A stretch of DNA of 64,000 nt from Vibrio lentus (lineage in GTDB: Bacteria > Pseudomonadota > Gammaproteobacteria > Enterobacterales > Vibrionaceae). The stretch covers positions 19,346 to 83,345 of the forward strand of contig NZ_MCZK01000111.1 of assembly GCF_002875945.1 (NCBI RefSeq). The letters run 5' to 3'. Under the pieces are notes generated by a model. That model ran no database searches and had not been told where the DNA came from. It was given only the letters and a program-made list of their open reading frames with translations. The position numbers and the translations under genes are program-made. How positions within the stretch are numbered: position 1 is the first letter of the stretch; the number at the start of each line of letters is the position of its first letter. Positions 7,614 to 16,261 of this stretch are shown one piece after another.

Positions 7614-9086
7614 ATGCTTAACGTCAGTAAAACCATGCTATTCAGCGCTGCCCTATCTTTAATATCCTTTACGGCTCATTCAAAGATTTACTCTGACCAA
7701 ATCGTCTTAGATAAACTCGGCGACGATAGTTGCCGTTCAGACTATCGCCCGCTGAATAAGTTTGAGGCTCAAGAACATAAAACGGCTCTTATCTCTCGTA
7801 TGAACGTGTGGGAGATTGCTGGTCTTCAAGACGATTGGGTGATCATGGGTTCCGGCTATCATGGACTCATTAAACAAGGACAATCAACCGACAACACTTG
7901 GTGTTATCCAAACTCGCCGGATGCTGGTCTCCCTTATTACGATGAACAAGCTATTCAAGAGAACCACAACCTTGAGGTTCAAAGAGCTTTGGTTAGCGAT
8001 AATGCTAGCTTTATCAGGCCATTAAGTTACTTGGCCCACAACCTTGGTTTTGCGTGGGTGGGCGGCGACAATGGCCGCTATGTAGGGCAAGACATGTCAG
8101 TCAAACAGCTTAATAATGGCTGGGAAATCAAAGGGAATAGTGACGGAAGTTGCACCAACAATCGTTGTGACGAAAAAACAAAAATCACGATCGATAAATT
8201 CTCTTACACCCTCGATGGCAACGCATTTTGGCATGGTTTAATTACAGAACCGGACCAAGAGCTGATCAAAACCGTTTCTGCCTACGCAATTAATGAAAGT
8301 AATGAGCCTAAGCAGATCATCGTTGACCTTCAGTTTGAGCAATCAACTCGTTGGCAAAAAACCAATAGCTTTGACCTTGCTGATTCGGTGATCATTTCTG
8401 ATAACTTTAGCTGGCCACAAGTCGGAAAAACGGACGTAAGAGTGTTGCTAGAGGAAGGCCAACGTTTCTCTGAGAGCAATCATGGATCTCGTTCTGAAGC
8501 GACTGAACTGCAAGCTATCATTACGGTTCCCGCGAATTCAGTATTGCCCTTTCAAGTCGAGTTCTTACGCTCGACAATCTCTTACCCTTACCGCATAAAA
8601 GCTGAGATGAGTTACGACGTTAACTTTACTGGCTTCCTTCGCTTTAGCGGCAATGCACTCAGCAATCACCCGACAAATCGTCCAACTGTTTCCCACACCT
8701 TCACCATGGGCACCAACAGTGAAAAACAAGCGAACATCCGCTACCAATGGGATCACCGCTATATTCCTGGAGAAATGAAATGGTGGGATTGGAGTTGGGC
8801 TATCAACACCAATGGATTGAGCAGCATGCAATATGCCGCAGGAGCAAGTTTGCGTCCGTTCTACACTTACGTATCAGGTCAATTCAGTGCTGAATCTCAA
8901 TATTCAGGCCTGATCGATATCGGTGAAGAACACTCTGTCGACTCATTCGATGCGATGAGCGCACTGAACAATCATAAAATCTACTATGTCGGTGATGTTC
9001 AGGTGGTAACTGACTTTGATTCTGAAATCCTCGCACAGCTGGGATATAAAGATGCACAACTAACGATAAACCCAACACAACGATAA
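7614..9086 (+). CDS. Aerolysin-family pore-forming toxin
   Basis: The 490-residue protein aligns by eye along its length with Aeromonas proaerolysin. Shared segments include GWVIMG-like DWVIMGSGYHG, NTWCYP, SYLAHNLGFAWVGG, ISYPYRIKA, RYQWDHRYIPGE and KWWDWSW. All four aerolysin cysteines are present (residues 40, 97, 180, 185, two disulfides), as is the His in the YLAH motif (residue 142). Residues 1-23 form a signal peptide ending THS-like before KIYSDQ. I chose ATG 7614, preceded by AGGAAA, over ATG 7593, which lacks a ribosome site. Aerolysins are secreted as soluble precursors, bind GPI-anchored proteins, are cleaved near the C-terminus and form heptameric beta-barrel pores. Unlike aerolysin, residues 434-489 contain no Arg and no dibasic activation site. 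An aerolysin-like toxin has been reported from V. splendidus. Confidence 0.93.
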   Translation: MLNVSKTMLFSAALSLISFTAHSKIYSDQIVLDKLGDDSCRSDYRPLNKFEAQEHKTALISRMNVWEIAGLQDDWVIMGSGYHGLIKQGQSTDNTWCYPNSPDAGLPYYDEQAIQENHNLEVQRALVSDNASFIRPLSYLAHNLGFAWVGGDNGRYVGQDMSVKQLNNGWEIKGNSDGSCTNNRCDEKTKITIDKFSYTLDGNAFWHGLITEPDQELIKTVSAYAINESNEPKQIIVDLQFEQSTRWQKTNSFDLADSVIISDNFSWPQVGKTDVRVLLEEGQRFSESNHGSRSEATELQAIITVPANSVLPFQVEFLRSTISYPYRIKAEMSYDVNFTGFLRFSGNALSNHPTNRPTVSHTFTMGTNSEKQANIRYQWDHRYIPGEMKWWDWSWAINTNGLSSMQYAAGASLRPFYTYVSGQFSAESQYSGLIDIGEEHSVDSFDAMSALNNHKIYYVGDVQVVTDFDSEILAQLGYKDAQLTINPTQR

Positions 9087-9132
9087 GCCCGCCAAGCTAG
9101 CTTACGATAGCGATAGCAACAATGACTCTTCC

Positions 9133-9165
9133 AAGCCCACAGCACTCGCTTTGGGCTTGATTTTT
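9133..9165 (+). terminator. Terminator after the aerolysin-like gene
   Basis: AAGCCCA at 9133-9139 pairs with TGGGCTT at 9152-9158, followed by GATTTTTC. Confidence 0.75.
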
Positions 9166-9338
9166 CTTAACTGAATTGTTCTTAATTTCTTTATCTTCGG
9201 TTCACCAAGCTCACTCAATCACGTCTAAAACATCATGCTCTTGAATCATTCCACACTGACTTAAAAGTGAAATCACAACGAAACAAAAGTTTGAGTTAAT
9301 GGGGCCGGTTATACACTGGGATTCCATCAGGAGGATCT

Positions 9339-9521
9339 ATGAAACACTGCCCATCTTGTTCAACTGAACTGGTCGCAAGAGACGATGTACAAATTTGCCC
9401 ACGCAATGAAATCGGCGACTGCTATTTTGATGGCTATGAGCAATATCAGATCGAATATCATCAACTTAAAAACAGCCAACAAGACTCAACTTTCGACATC
9501 GCAGACATTGTTGCCGACTAG
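9339..9521 (+). CDS. Small Cys-rich (zinc-ribbon-like) protein, hypothetical
   Basis: This 60-residue ORF starts 6 bases after AGGAGG, a very strong ribosome site, which is the main reason to accept it. The protein begins MKHCPSC and has Cys at 4, 7, 20 and 28, spaced as in a small zinc ribbon. The C-terminal third is acidic. No family is recognised. Its stop codon lies inside the first hairpin of the structured stretch 9511-9708, so translation end and RNA folding may interact. Confidence 0.65.
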   Translation: MKHCPSCSTELVARDDVQICPRNEIGDCYFDGYEQYQIEYHQLKNSQQDSTFDIADIVAD

Positions 9522-9708
9522 CAGGCCAAAGCCTTAGTCGGTAACTTACTTGCTTACCTACTTATCAGTAAGGCGGTCGTAAGTGAGACACTGGCAACGA
9601 ATTATTTCTCAAATATAGAGACGCGACCGGTTCAAATGAACCCGCAAATAATTCTATGCAGTTGCCAACATTGAAAAAGCCCCGGTGCAAGACGCATCGG
9701 GGCTTTTT
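9511..9708 (+). ncRNA. Highly structured RNA candidate ending in a terminator
   Basis: Four consecutive hairpins can be drawn. First, TTGCCGACTA (9511-9520) pairs with TAGTCGGTAA (9535-9544), with an AGGC/GCCT inner stem. Second, ACTTAC and GCTTAC (9544-9557) pair with GTAAG-C and GTAAGT (9568-9584). Third, 9592-9667 is a long stem: TGGCAAC with GTTGCCA, GAATTATTT with AAATAATTC, and GCG plus GGTTC with GAACC plus CGC around an AAAT loop. Last is a terminator at 9674-9708. The stretch could be an sRNA, the structured 3' UTR of the 60-codon gene, or a small non-autonomous repeat element. I do not recognise a named RNA family. Confidence 0.5.
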
Positions 9709-9764
9709 AATACTTCTTCAACGCCACAAGTAATTGACGAATTAGATAGTGGTTTAGTCGAGGA

Positions 9765-10286
9765 CTACCACATTAGATCATCTGGGATCACGAAATCTTT
9801 GTACGGGTCATCTTCGTCTACTTCATCAGAGCTTGAAGCTTGAGTATCAACAATAGATTCTTCGTCACGCATCGCGATCTTGTTCGCTACCGCAGTAGGG
9901 ATAACAACATAGCTTTCGCCTTGACGCGCGATACTTAGGATACCTTTACTTAGTTGCTTTTGAGTCAGGTCTTCTACGTAAAGGTATTTAACTAACGTAC
10001 CATCGGTGAAGTTGTATTTGATCTCACCATTCTTCTGTTCGATCTTGTTCATCTCAATCAGTTGCTTCACTTGAGCTTTAATTTCTTTGCTCAACTGCTG
10101 TTCTTTCAACTGTTGGTTTAACTCTTTGTCTTTCGCTTGCTGCGCCAGTTTAGTTTCTTCTGCTGCCGCTTTTGCTTCACGAGACTGAACGCGAGACTTT
10201 TTAGAGCCCTTCTTCGCCTTCTTTAATTTTTTCTCATTTACCAAGCCAGCTTTAAGCATTTGCTCTTGGAGTGTTAACTTTGCCAT
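9765..10286 (-). CDS. DUF2058 family protein (YaiL-like)
   Basis: The 173-residue protein starts MAKLTLQEQMLKAGL and then a Lys-rich segment (KKLKKAKKGSKKSR), followed by a long Gln/Glu/Lys coiled coil. It ends in a small beta domain (YLYVEDLTQKQL, YVVIP) and an acidic tail. This is the layout of DUF2058/YaiL, a cytoplasmic protein of unclear role sometimes annotated as a nucleoprotein or polynucleotide-associated regulator. Monocistronic; the terminator at 9674-9708 may serve both strands. Confidence 0.85.
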   Translation of the reverse strand: MAKLTLQEQMLKAGLVNEKKLKKAKKGSKKSRVQSREAKAAAEETKLAQQAKDKELNQQLKEQQLSKEIKAQVKQLIEMNKIEQKNGEIKYNFTDGTLVKYLYVEDLTQKQLSKGILSIARQGESYVVIPTAVANKIAMRDEESIVDTQASSSDEVDEDDPYKDFVIPDDLMW

Positions 10287-10682
10287 GACTTTCCCAGTTC
10301 AGGATTAAAAACGACACTATCATACCTGTTTTTGAGGAATCTGTTTACTGAACAATGGCAAAATTTATGCTGATAGAGCAAGGCCGCTAGCGTTATCCCT
10401 TATCGTGATTCATAGCATCCATTTCTGGTTATTTCCCGACCTATGATTTCCACAAAAACACACCGCTAGTGACTTACCCTCAAATCCAAATCGTTCCTCT
10501 GTTTGTTAGCGTGCGCGCGTATCACTTATCATTCCGACAAAGCAATATGTTAATTATCAATGAGTAAACGATTTTATAAAACCATGGCATATATCTAATA
10601 TTTGGATAATTCTGATAGAGTTATAACTCCAATGTCATAACTCTTTACTACGTTATTCTTTAAACCAATCAGTAAGGATAAC
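10287..10682. other. Divergent promoter gap with inverted repeat before the sphingomyelinase operon
   Basis: No gene is seen. Just before the sphingomyelinase gene, AGAGTTAT (10617-10624) mirrors ATAACTCT (10637-10644), and the overlapping AGTTATAACT (10619-10628) is a perfect palindrome. This is a candidate operator for the toxin operon; the regulator is unknown. Confidence 0.35.
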
Positions 10683-12023
10683 GTGAAAATGAAAACTCAA
10701 TGGACTTGCCTGAGTGCATTACTTGCATCAGCTTCATTCATTTCAACCTCGGCTATTGCAGATACCGATGTGTATCTGACCAACAACACCAATCAAGTGA
10801 TGACGATTCAAACCAATCATACCGGTACCGACTTACTGCAACTTGGCGATGAGTGGCAACAACACGTTGAGCAAATTGGTCCGTGGGAGACGAAAAAACT
10901 GATCAGTTTCAATCGCTGGACAGGCGTAAAGTCCGGTAAAACGTACGAGTTTGACACAGTGGTATCAAACTCTATTGGAGAAAGTGTCACGCTCAATCAA
11001 ACCATGGAAGGACATTGGTACAACTCAACACTGCAACACGGCTTGAGCGCGGCAGACGTCGACTTAACGCTGCATGATGATCGTAATATTCATCGTAGTT
11101 CAACCGATGCTTTTGATGTAAATACTGAACTTGCCTTCAAAGCTGATAACACCGCTCGATACGATGATATTCACTACACCATCACCCCACAGAAAGTAGA
11201 TGAGCAACCCGAACCGGATGCCAACACACTGAAAGTGATGACCTACAACATCTGGGCTCTACCGGCTATCGCTTCGCACATCGGTGATCGTTACGACCTC
11301 ATCCCTCAATACGTTAAGGGCTACGACGTGTTAGCGCTTCAAGAAGTGTTTGCCAACGGACGCGATGAGTTCCTGCGTGAACTGGCAAAAGAATACCCTT
11401 ACCAAACCAAGATGCTCGATAAAGATGGCATCAACATCTATGACGGCGGCGTGATCATTGTGAGCCGCTACCCTATCGTCAACGAAGCGCAATACGTGTT
11501 CCCTGATTGTACAGGCACAGATTGCTTCGCTGACAAAGGGGTGAATTACGCTGAAGTCATCAAAAACGGTCAGGCTTACCACGTGTTTGGCACTCACACC
11601 GCCTCATTCGATACGGACACAGCTCGTGACTACCGACAGCGACAATTTAAACAAATGCGTCAGCTTGCTCAATCACTGGAAATACCAACTTCAGAAACGG
11701 TTATTTACAGCGGTGACTTCAACGTGAACAAGCTGAAGTTCCCAGGCGACTACCAGCAGATGTTCGCTAGCCTACAAGCCGATGAGCCAGAGTATTCAGG
11801 TTATACCGCTTCCACCTTTGATCCTCGCATCAACAACTTTGCTGGCGAACCTATGTCTGGCGGGGAAAATGTTGAATACTTGGATTACGTGGTGGTGAGT
11901 TCGGAGTACGCACAAAAAGCTCACAACAATAACCGCGTTGATGTTCCTCGCTCTACAAGCAGTAAATTATGGAAGCACTACAACCTTTCAGACCACTTCC
12001 CTGTTAGTGCTGTCATCAAGTAG
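10683..12023 (+). CDS. Secreted neutral sphingomyelinase C (sphingomyelin phosphodiesterase)
   Basis: Residues 1-26 form a signal peptide ending SAIA. Residues 27-170 form an extra beta-rich domain. The DNase I-like catalytic domain occupies about 183-446. Catalytic residues are visible: Asn189 (MTYN), Glu221 (LQEVF), His305 (GTHT), Asp345 and Asn347 (GDFN), and Asp437-His438 (SDHFP). GGVIIVSRYPI and DCFADKGVNYAEV are typical of bacterial sphingomyelinases, many of them hemolysins. The product should cleave sphingomyelin to ceramide and phosphocholine outside the cell. The ORF begins at GTG 10683; ATG 10689 in frame is an alternative start. The downstream gene lies 15 bases away and is probably cotranscribed. 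Confidence 0.92.
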   Translation: MKMKTQWTCLSALLASASFISTSAIADTDVYLTNNTNQVMTIQTNHTGTDLLQLGDEWQQHVEQIGPWETKKLISFNRWTGVKSGKTYEFDTVVSNSIGESVTLNQTMEGHWYNSTLQHGLSAADVDLTLHDDRNIHRSSTDAFDVNTELAFKADNTARYDDIHYTITPQKVDEQPEPDANTLKVMTYNIWALPAIASHIGDRYDLIPQYVKGYDVLALQEVFANGRDEFLRELAKEYPYQTKMLDKDGINIYDGGVIIVSRYPIVNEAQYVFPDCTGTDCFADKGVNYAEVIKNGQAYHVFGTHTASFDTDTARDYRQRQFKQMRQLAQSLEIPTSETVIYSGDFNVNKLKFPGDYQQMFASLQADEPEYSGYTASTFDPRINNFAGEPMSGGENVEYLDYVVVSSEYAQKAHNNNRVDVPRSTSSKLWKHYNLSDHFPVSAVIK

Positions 12024-12038
12024 CGCGGTAAACGGATA

Positions 12039-13013
12039 ATGCCTCGAGTTATATTAATCCTAATGCTCGTCGCTGTGACGAGCATTGTTGGCTATTCATG
12101 GTCATCAAAATCGATTGAAACATCGCAATCTTCTGTCCAACACACAGAAGCAAAAAAGCACGTTTCTAAAACGACTGATGACAATAGTCCCCCATCAAAG
12201 ACAGCAAACTTTTCAGACAATCCCGTTTCGCAAGGCAAACAAGTCCAAGCTGACAACCTGCACGGAAAAGCGTATGCAGAAAACCTAATTGACCTTGAAG
12301 GTAAAGCGCTGCTGAATGAACTCGATGAGTTTTGGACACTTTGCCAACAAGTCGGCAATTGCACTGAACAACTCGCGCAGTTGAACACTGAGTTACCGAT
12401 AGAATGGTTTGAACTATTAAGTGATTACCCCAAGCTCTCCGCTGATTGGCAAGTAAGGGAAAGCACGATTCCATTAGAATCCGTTGACTCCTTGGAGGCA
12501 CGTGTTGAGCTGTTTAAACAATCTGCACAAGAGGTTTGGGGAGAGTTAGCCCACCAGCTATTTGCCGATCAATTTGCGCATCTGGACTTTACGCTCAGAG
12601 CAAACACGCTTGAGGAAGTTGAGCCTACTGAGTTTGTCTTGCACTACCAAGATTTGCTCGCGGAATGGGAAAGTAAAACAGGAACATTAAACGCAGAAAC
12701 TCAGGCTCAAAAATACGAGCTTGCTGTCTCACTGCTGCCAAACAACTACAGCTCCACTGAATTAGCGACTATCAAGGCTGAACTTCAAAGGACATATTTA
12801 GATGCCGAACAAGCTAATAATATCGCCGCGCGTGAACAACAAGTGGCGCAACAACAGCAGACGGTAATGACCTATCACGACCAACTTGATCAATTGAAAT
12901 CGAGCTTAGATTCTCAACGTTCTGCCAGTCATGCCAATTGGGATACTCAGGAATGGGACAGCTATTATCAACAGCAAGTAACTGAATTTCGCGAGCAGTT
13001 CTTTAGTAAATAG
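12039..13013 (+). CDS. Membrane-anchored lipase-foldase (LifO)-like protein
   Basis: The 324-residue protein has one N-terminal membrane anchor (about residues 3-19) and a polar linker to about 70. An almost wholly helical, Gln/Glu-rich periplasmic part follows. Residues 154-187, including ELAHQLFADQFAHLDFTL, resemble the repeat region of lipase chaperones, and the layout matches LifO: anchor, linker, extended helical arms. The hallmark RxxFDYFLSA motif is not recognisable; a weak counterpart may be LLNELDEFW (91-99). LifO proteins are steric chaperones that fold secreted lipases before type II export. Here the gene follows a sphingomyelinase by 15 bases, suggesting that enzyme as client. Family assignment is moderate. 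Confidence 0.5.
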   Translation: MPRVILILMLVAVTSIVGYSWSSKSIETSQSSVQHTEAKKHVSKTTDDNSPPSKTANFSDNPVSQGKQVQADNLHGKAYAENLIDLEGKALLNELDEFWTLCQQVGNCTEQLAQLNTELPIEWFELLSDYPKLSADWQVRESTIPLESVDSLEARVELFKQSAQEVWGELAHQLFADQFAHLDFTLRANTLEEVEPTEFVLHYQDLLAEWESKTGTLNAETQAQKYELAVSLLPNNYSSTELATIKAELQRTYLDAEQANNIAAREQQVAQQQQTVMTYHDQLDQLKSSLDSQRSASHANWDTQEWDSYYQQQVTEFREQFFSK

Positions 13014-13037
13014 ATCTCGATTATGGTCATAACCAGA

Positions 13038-14072
13038 TTAAGTAAGACCGTCACGAAACTGCGCGGGCGTTTTACTCAACCAACCTTTAAACGCCCTTCT
13101 GAAGTTTGCAGGATCGCTATAACCGAGCCTTTCACCTATGTCGTCGATACTCATGGTAGTGCCGAGCAACAGTTCTTTGGCTAACTCGACACGGACTTCA
13201 GTGAGTAGCATTTGATAACTCGAATTGTGGGTAACCAGTTCTCTACGCAGTGTACGAGAACTGCAACCAAACTCTTCTGCGAGTTGTTCAATATTAGGAA
13301 AGTTGCCTGCGGTTTGGTAAAAGACCGTTTTGATCTGGTTAGTCAACAGATGCTCAGAGTCCAACGTCCCCACTATCGACTGACAAGACGTGAGATAGCG
13401 TTTTAACGTTGCGGCATCATGTGTAGTTAATGTTTGTGATAAAACCGAGGCGTCGAAGCGCAGCTCACAGGCACTATGTCCGAACGTCACCGAACACTTA
13501 AAGCGTTCATCATAGAGCTTGGCATAACTTGGTTCAGCATAAGGGAAAGACAACACTTTAATTGCTAACGCATCGCCAGTTAATTCTTGGAACAAAGAGA
13601 GGATTGAGCTTAAGAAATATTCGTTGCAGAACGGAAGTAGATCCCCAACCTCCAAGGTGTTTTCAATTTGAATTACCGCGTCTTCAACGTCAACAATCAA
13701 CTTAACTGAAAAGATAGGCCCGTTTAAGCGGAGATACTTAAAACCTGACTTGATAGCCTCGCCTACATTTTGACTGGTCGATAAGGCATACCCCAACACA
13801 CCAAAGTGGCTCAAGCTGGCATTTTCTCCCAACCATAAACCCAAACCATCATGTGGAAAACTTTGGTTAGCCGCACTGAAGATGGACAGTTTATCTGCGT
13901 AAGTCAGCTTCCCATTTGGGTTTTGCCAATCTAGGTTATCTAAGCCAACGCCAGCAAGCAGTTTTTCACTATCCACACCTCTTTGCTCTAGCGTATTAAG
14001 CAGCAGCACTACATCCAATGAACCCAATTGATGTCGATGCTCTGTTGGCATGTACTCCGCGATAACTTCCAA
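13038..14072 (-). CDS. AraC-family regulator with N-terminal arabinose-binding-like domain
   Basis: Residues 1-200 match the PF12625-type ligand domain of OruR/ArgR-like AraC regulators (VVLLLNTLEQRG, GLWLGENASLSHFGVLGYALSTS). The last 100 residues contain two helix-turn-helix motifs: LAEEFGCSSRTLRREL and IGERLGYSDPANFRRAF. It converges on the sphingomyelinase/foldase operon and is divergent from the DUF2804 gene, which is its most likely target. The effector is unknown. Confidence 0.9.
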   Translation of the reverse strand: MEVIAEYMPTEHRHQLGSLDVVLLLNTLEQRGVDSEKLLAGVGLDNLDWQNPNGKLTYADKLSIFSAANQSFPHDGLGLWLGENASLSHFGVLGYALSTSQNVGEAIKSGFKYLRLNGPIFSVKLIVDVEDAVIQIENTLEVGDLLPFCNEYFLSSILSLFQELTGDALAIKVLSFPYAEPSYAKLYDERFKCSVTFGHSACELRFDASVLSQTLTTHDAATLKRYLTSCQSIVGTLDSEHLLTNQIKTVFYQTAGNFPNIEQLAEEFGCSSRTLRRELVTHNSSYQMLLTEVRVELAKELLLGTTMSIDDIGERLGYSDPANFRRAFKGWLSKTPAQFRDGLT

Positions 14073-14242
14073 TCGAATCTCCTTATATTGAGTCTATTTC
14101 CAAACTCATGACCACTTCGCATAAACAATCCATACTGACAAAATCGTGATTGATAGCCTGTTCTTGTCCGATTATGACCTCCCAATTCTACGTTACTCGT
14201 CGCACAATGCTGTTAATTGTTAAATTTATGTGAACCATCGCA

Positions 14243-15256
14243 ATGATAGAAACCAACCCTGCTCCACACAGTTTTATTGATTCTAATGGTCAGCCGACGA
14301 TTGGGCATTTCGATGGCATTCCAAAACATCTCAACATAGAAAAATTCGACTACCGAAACTCCATGGATGCCAAAGCCAACCCGTGGCAAAAGCACTTCCA
14401 TTACAAGCAATTTCAATTTGTCAGTATTGTTACCGAGACTCACATAATCGGCGTGGCCATTGTAGACATTCGCTACTTGGGTTCGGCGTTTTGTTACGTC
14501 TACGATATCCAGAATAACGAGTTAGAAGAGTGTTCATGGTTACGACCATTTGGCTTTGATAAACAAGTAACGAGCTCACCCTTTGAAGGCATCACACACA
14601 TCGCAGGGCAAAGAATTGGGTTTTATATTGAGAACGGACAATGGAAAGTGTTACTCAACACGAAACTCATTAAAGGCAAAATTTGCTTAGAGCCAGAAAG
14701 CGAAAGCCTACCCATGGCGATGTGCAGCCCAACAGGTTACTCAGGTTGGACCTACACCCAAAAGCATAACGCGTTAAAAGTAACGGGCAGCCTTGAGATT
14801 AATCAACAGCCTATCTCCCTAGAGCAAGCTCGTGCTGGGTATGATTTCTCTGCGGGATACATGAGACGCGAAACCAGCTGGCGCTGGGCGAGCATCAACG
14901 CGAAATCCAATAATACAAATATTGGCCTCAACCTTGCGGCAGGTGTCAATGAAACCGGAGGGTGTGAAAACGTATTGTGGGTGAATGGCACCAGACACTT
15001 GCTCAATGCCGTGCAGTTTACGTTTAGTCGTAAAGATACGGATTTACCTTGGCAGATAACCTCGCAAGATGGTCGTATTAACCTGACTTTTACTCCCCTC
15101 AATAAGCGCAGTGAGAAGCTCAACTTGTGGCTGCTAAAGAGTAACTTCCGCCAGTTTATCGGTCACTTTTCTGGATCGATTCAAGACAACGACAGCGTAA
15201 CTCACCAACTCGATAATGTTCTCGGCCTGACCGAAGATCATTTCGCTCGTTGGTAA
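14243..15256 (+). CDS. DUF2804 domain protein
   Basis: The 337-residue protein has the DUF2804 pattern: an early WQKHFHYKQFQF stretch, a middle GYSGWTYTQK segment, GYDFSAGYMRRETSWRWAS, and GVNETGGCENVLW. DUF2804 proteins have a predicted beta-rich lipocalin-like fold and unknown function. No signal peptide is seen. It is divergent from the AraC gene and is followed after 104 bases by a fatty-acid-hydroxylase-superfamily gene, which may be in the same unit. Confidence 0.85.
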   Translation: MIETNPAPHSFIDSNGQPTIGHFDGIPKHLNIEKFDYRNSMDAKANPWQKHFHYKQFQFVSIVTETHIIGVAIVDIRYLGSAFCYVYDIQNNELEECSWLRPFGFDKQVTSSPFEGITHIAGQRIGFYIENGQWKVLLNTKLIKGKICLEPESESLPMAMCSPTGYSGWTYTQKHNALKVTGSLEINQQPISLEQARAGYDFSAGYMRRETSWRWASINAKSNNTNIGLNLAAGVNETGGCENVLWVNGTRHLLNAVQFTFSRKDTDLPWQITSQDGRINLTFTPLNKRSEKLNLWLLKSNFRQFIGHFSGSIQDNDSVTHQLDNVLGLTEDHFARW

Positions 15257-15360
15257 TAAAACGCATGAACCAAGATTCCAACTCCGATTCTCAGGCTCTT
15301 AGGATATGGTTCTCAAATATAGCTGACTCTCAAATACAGATAGTAGAATAGGAACAAGAA

Positions 15361-16209
15361 ATGAATATCGATGCACTAATCAATCACCCAGAATGGCTGC
15401 TGTTGGTATTAGCTCCTTTGTTCATGATCTGTATGTTGGCCGAGTACTTCATTGGCCAGAAACAAGGCCGATTGCCTGAGAATTCTAGCTACAAGCTGTC
15501 GGAAGTGATTTGTAATTTCACGTTAGCAGGCATGCATCAACTCTCCGATTTATTAACCGGACTCGTGATCGTTCAGCTTTATCTGTGGTTATTTGGTTGG
15601 CACTTATTGGACATTGAAATGGGCGTGTTGAGTTTCATTGTGTTAATGGTTCTGCAGGACTTTTTCTATTACTGGTTTCACAGGGCAAGCCACCGCGTTC
15701 GCTGGATGTGGGCGGCACACGTGGCACACCATAGTTCAGAAAGCATGAACTTCAGTACGGCTTTCCGTCAAAGCTTAATGTACCCACTTGCTGGGATGTG
15801 GCTATTTTGGGTGCCGTTAGTCATTATAGGTTTCGATCCTAAATGGGTGATCTTTGTGGTGCTTCTGAACTTAGGTCTGCAATTCTTTGTACATACTCAA
15901 TGGGTACGAAGCTTAGGGCCATTTGAATATATCTTGAACACCCCTTCGCATCACCGGGTTCATCACGGTAGAAACCCGCAATACATCGATAAAAACTACG
16001 CGGGCGTTCTTATTATCTGGGATAAGTTATTTGGTACGTTTGAACCTGAAATCGAAATGGTGCGTTACGGCGTCACTAAACCTGTAGGCAGTTTCAACCC
16101 GATAACGGTGACCTTTCAAGAATGGAAAGCTATCTTCAATGATTTGCGAAACCAAAAGCTGACAATGAAGCAGAAAGTAAAATTAATGCTCTCGCCGCCT
16201 TCTGATTGA
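15361..16209 (+). CDS. Sterol desaturase / fatty-acid hydroxylase superfamily membrane protein
   Basis: This 282-residue polytopic membrane protein has the di-iron histidine boxes of PF04116: HRASH (His107, His111), HVAHH (His120, His123, His124) and a later HHRVHH group near residues 195-200. Such enzymes hydroxylate or desaturate lipids using O2 at the inner membrane. Which lipid is acted on cannot be read from sequence. The neighbouring DUF2804 gene and AraC regulator suggest a small lipid-related regulon; this is inference. Confidence 0.9.
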   Translation: MNIDALINHPEWLLLVLAPLFMICMLAEYFIGQKQGRLPENSSYKLSEVICNFTLAGMHQLSDLLTGLVIVQLYLWLFGWHLLDIEMGVLSFIVLMVLQDFFYYWFHRASHRVRWMWAAHVAHHSSESMNFSTAFRQSLMYPLAGMWLFWVPLVIIGFDPKWVIFVVLLNLGLQFFVHTQWVRSLGPFEYILNTPSHHRVHHGRNPQYIDKNYAGVLIIWDKLFGTFEPEIEMVRYGVTKPVGSFNPITVTFQEWKAIFNDLRNQKLTMKQKVKLMLSPPSD

Positions 16210-16225
16210 CACCCTTAGTCTAGAA

Positions 16226-16249
16226 ATAAAAAGCCCGCACAACGCGGGC
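16226..16249 (-). terminator. Terminator of the transglutaminase gene (minus strand)
   Basis: GCCCGC (16233-16238) pairs with GCGGGC (16244-16249). The T-rich tail is on the minus-strand side (AAATAAAAA on the + strand), so it serves the leftward gene ending at 16262. It also lies just past the rightward hydroxylase gene. Confidence 0.8.
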
Positions 16250-16261
16250 CATCCATTAAGT

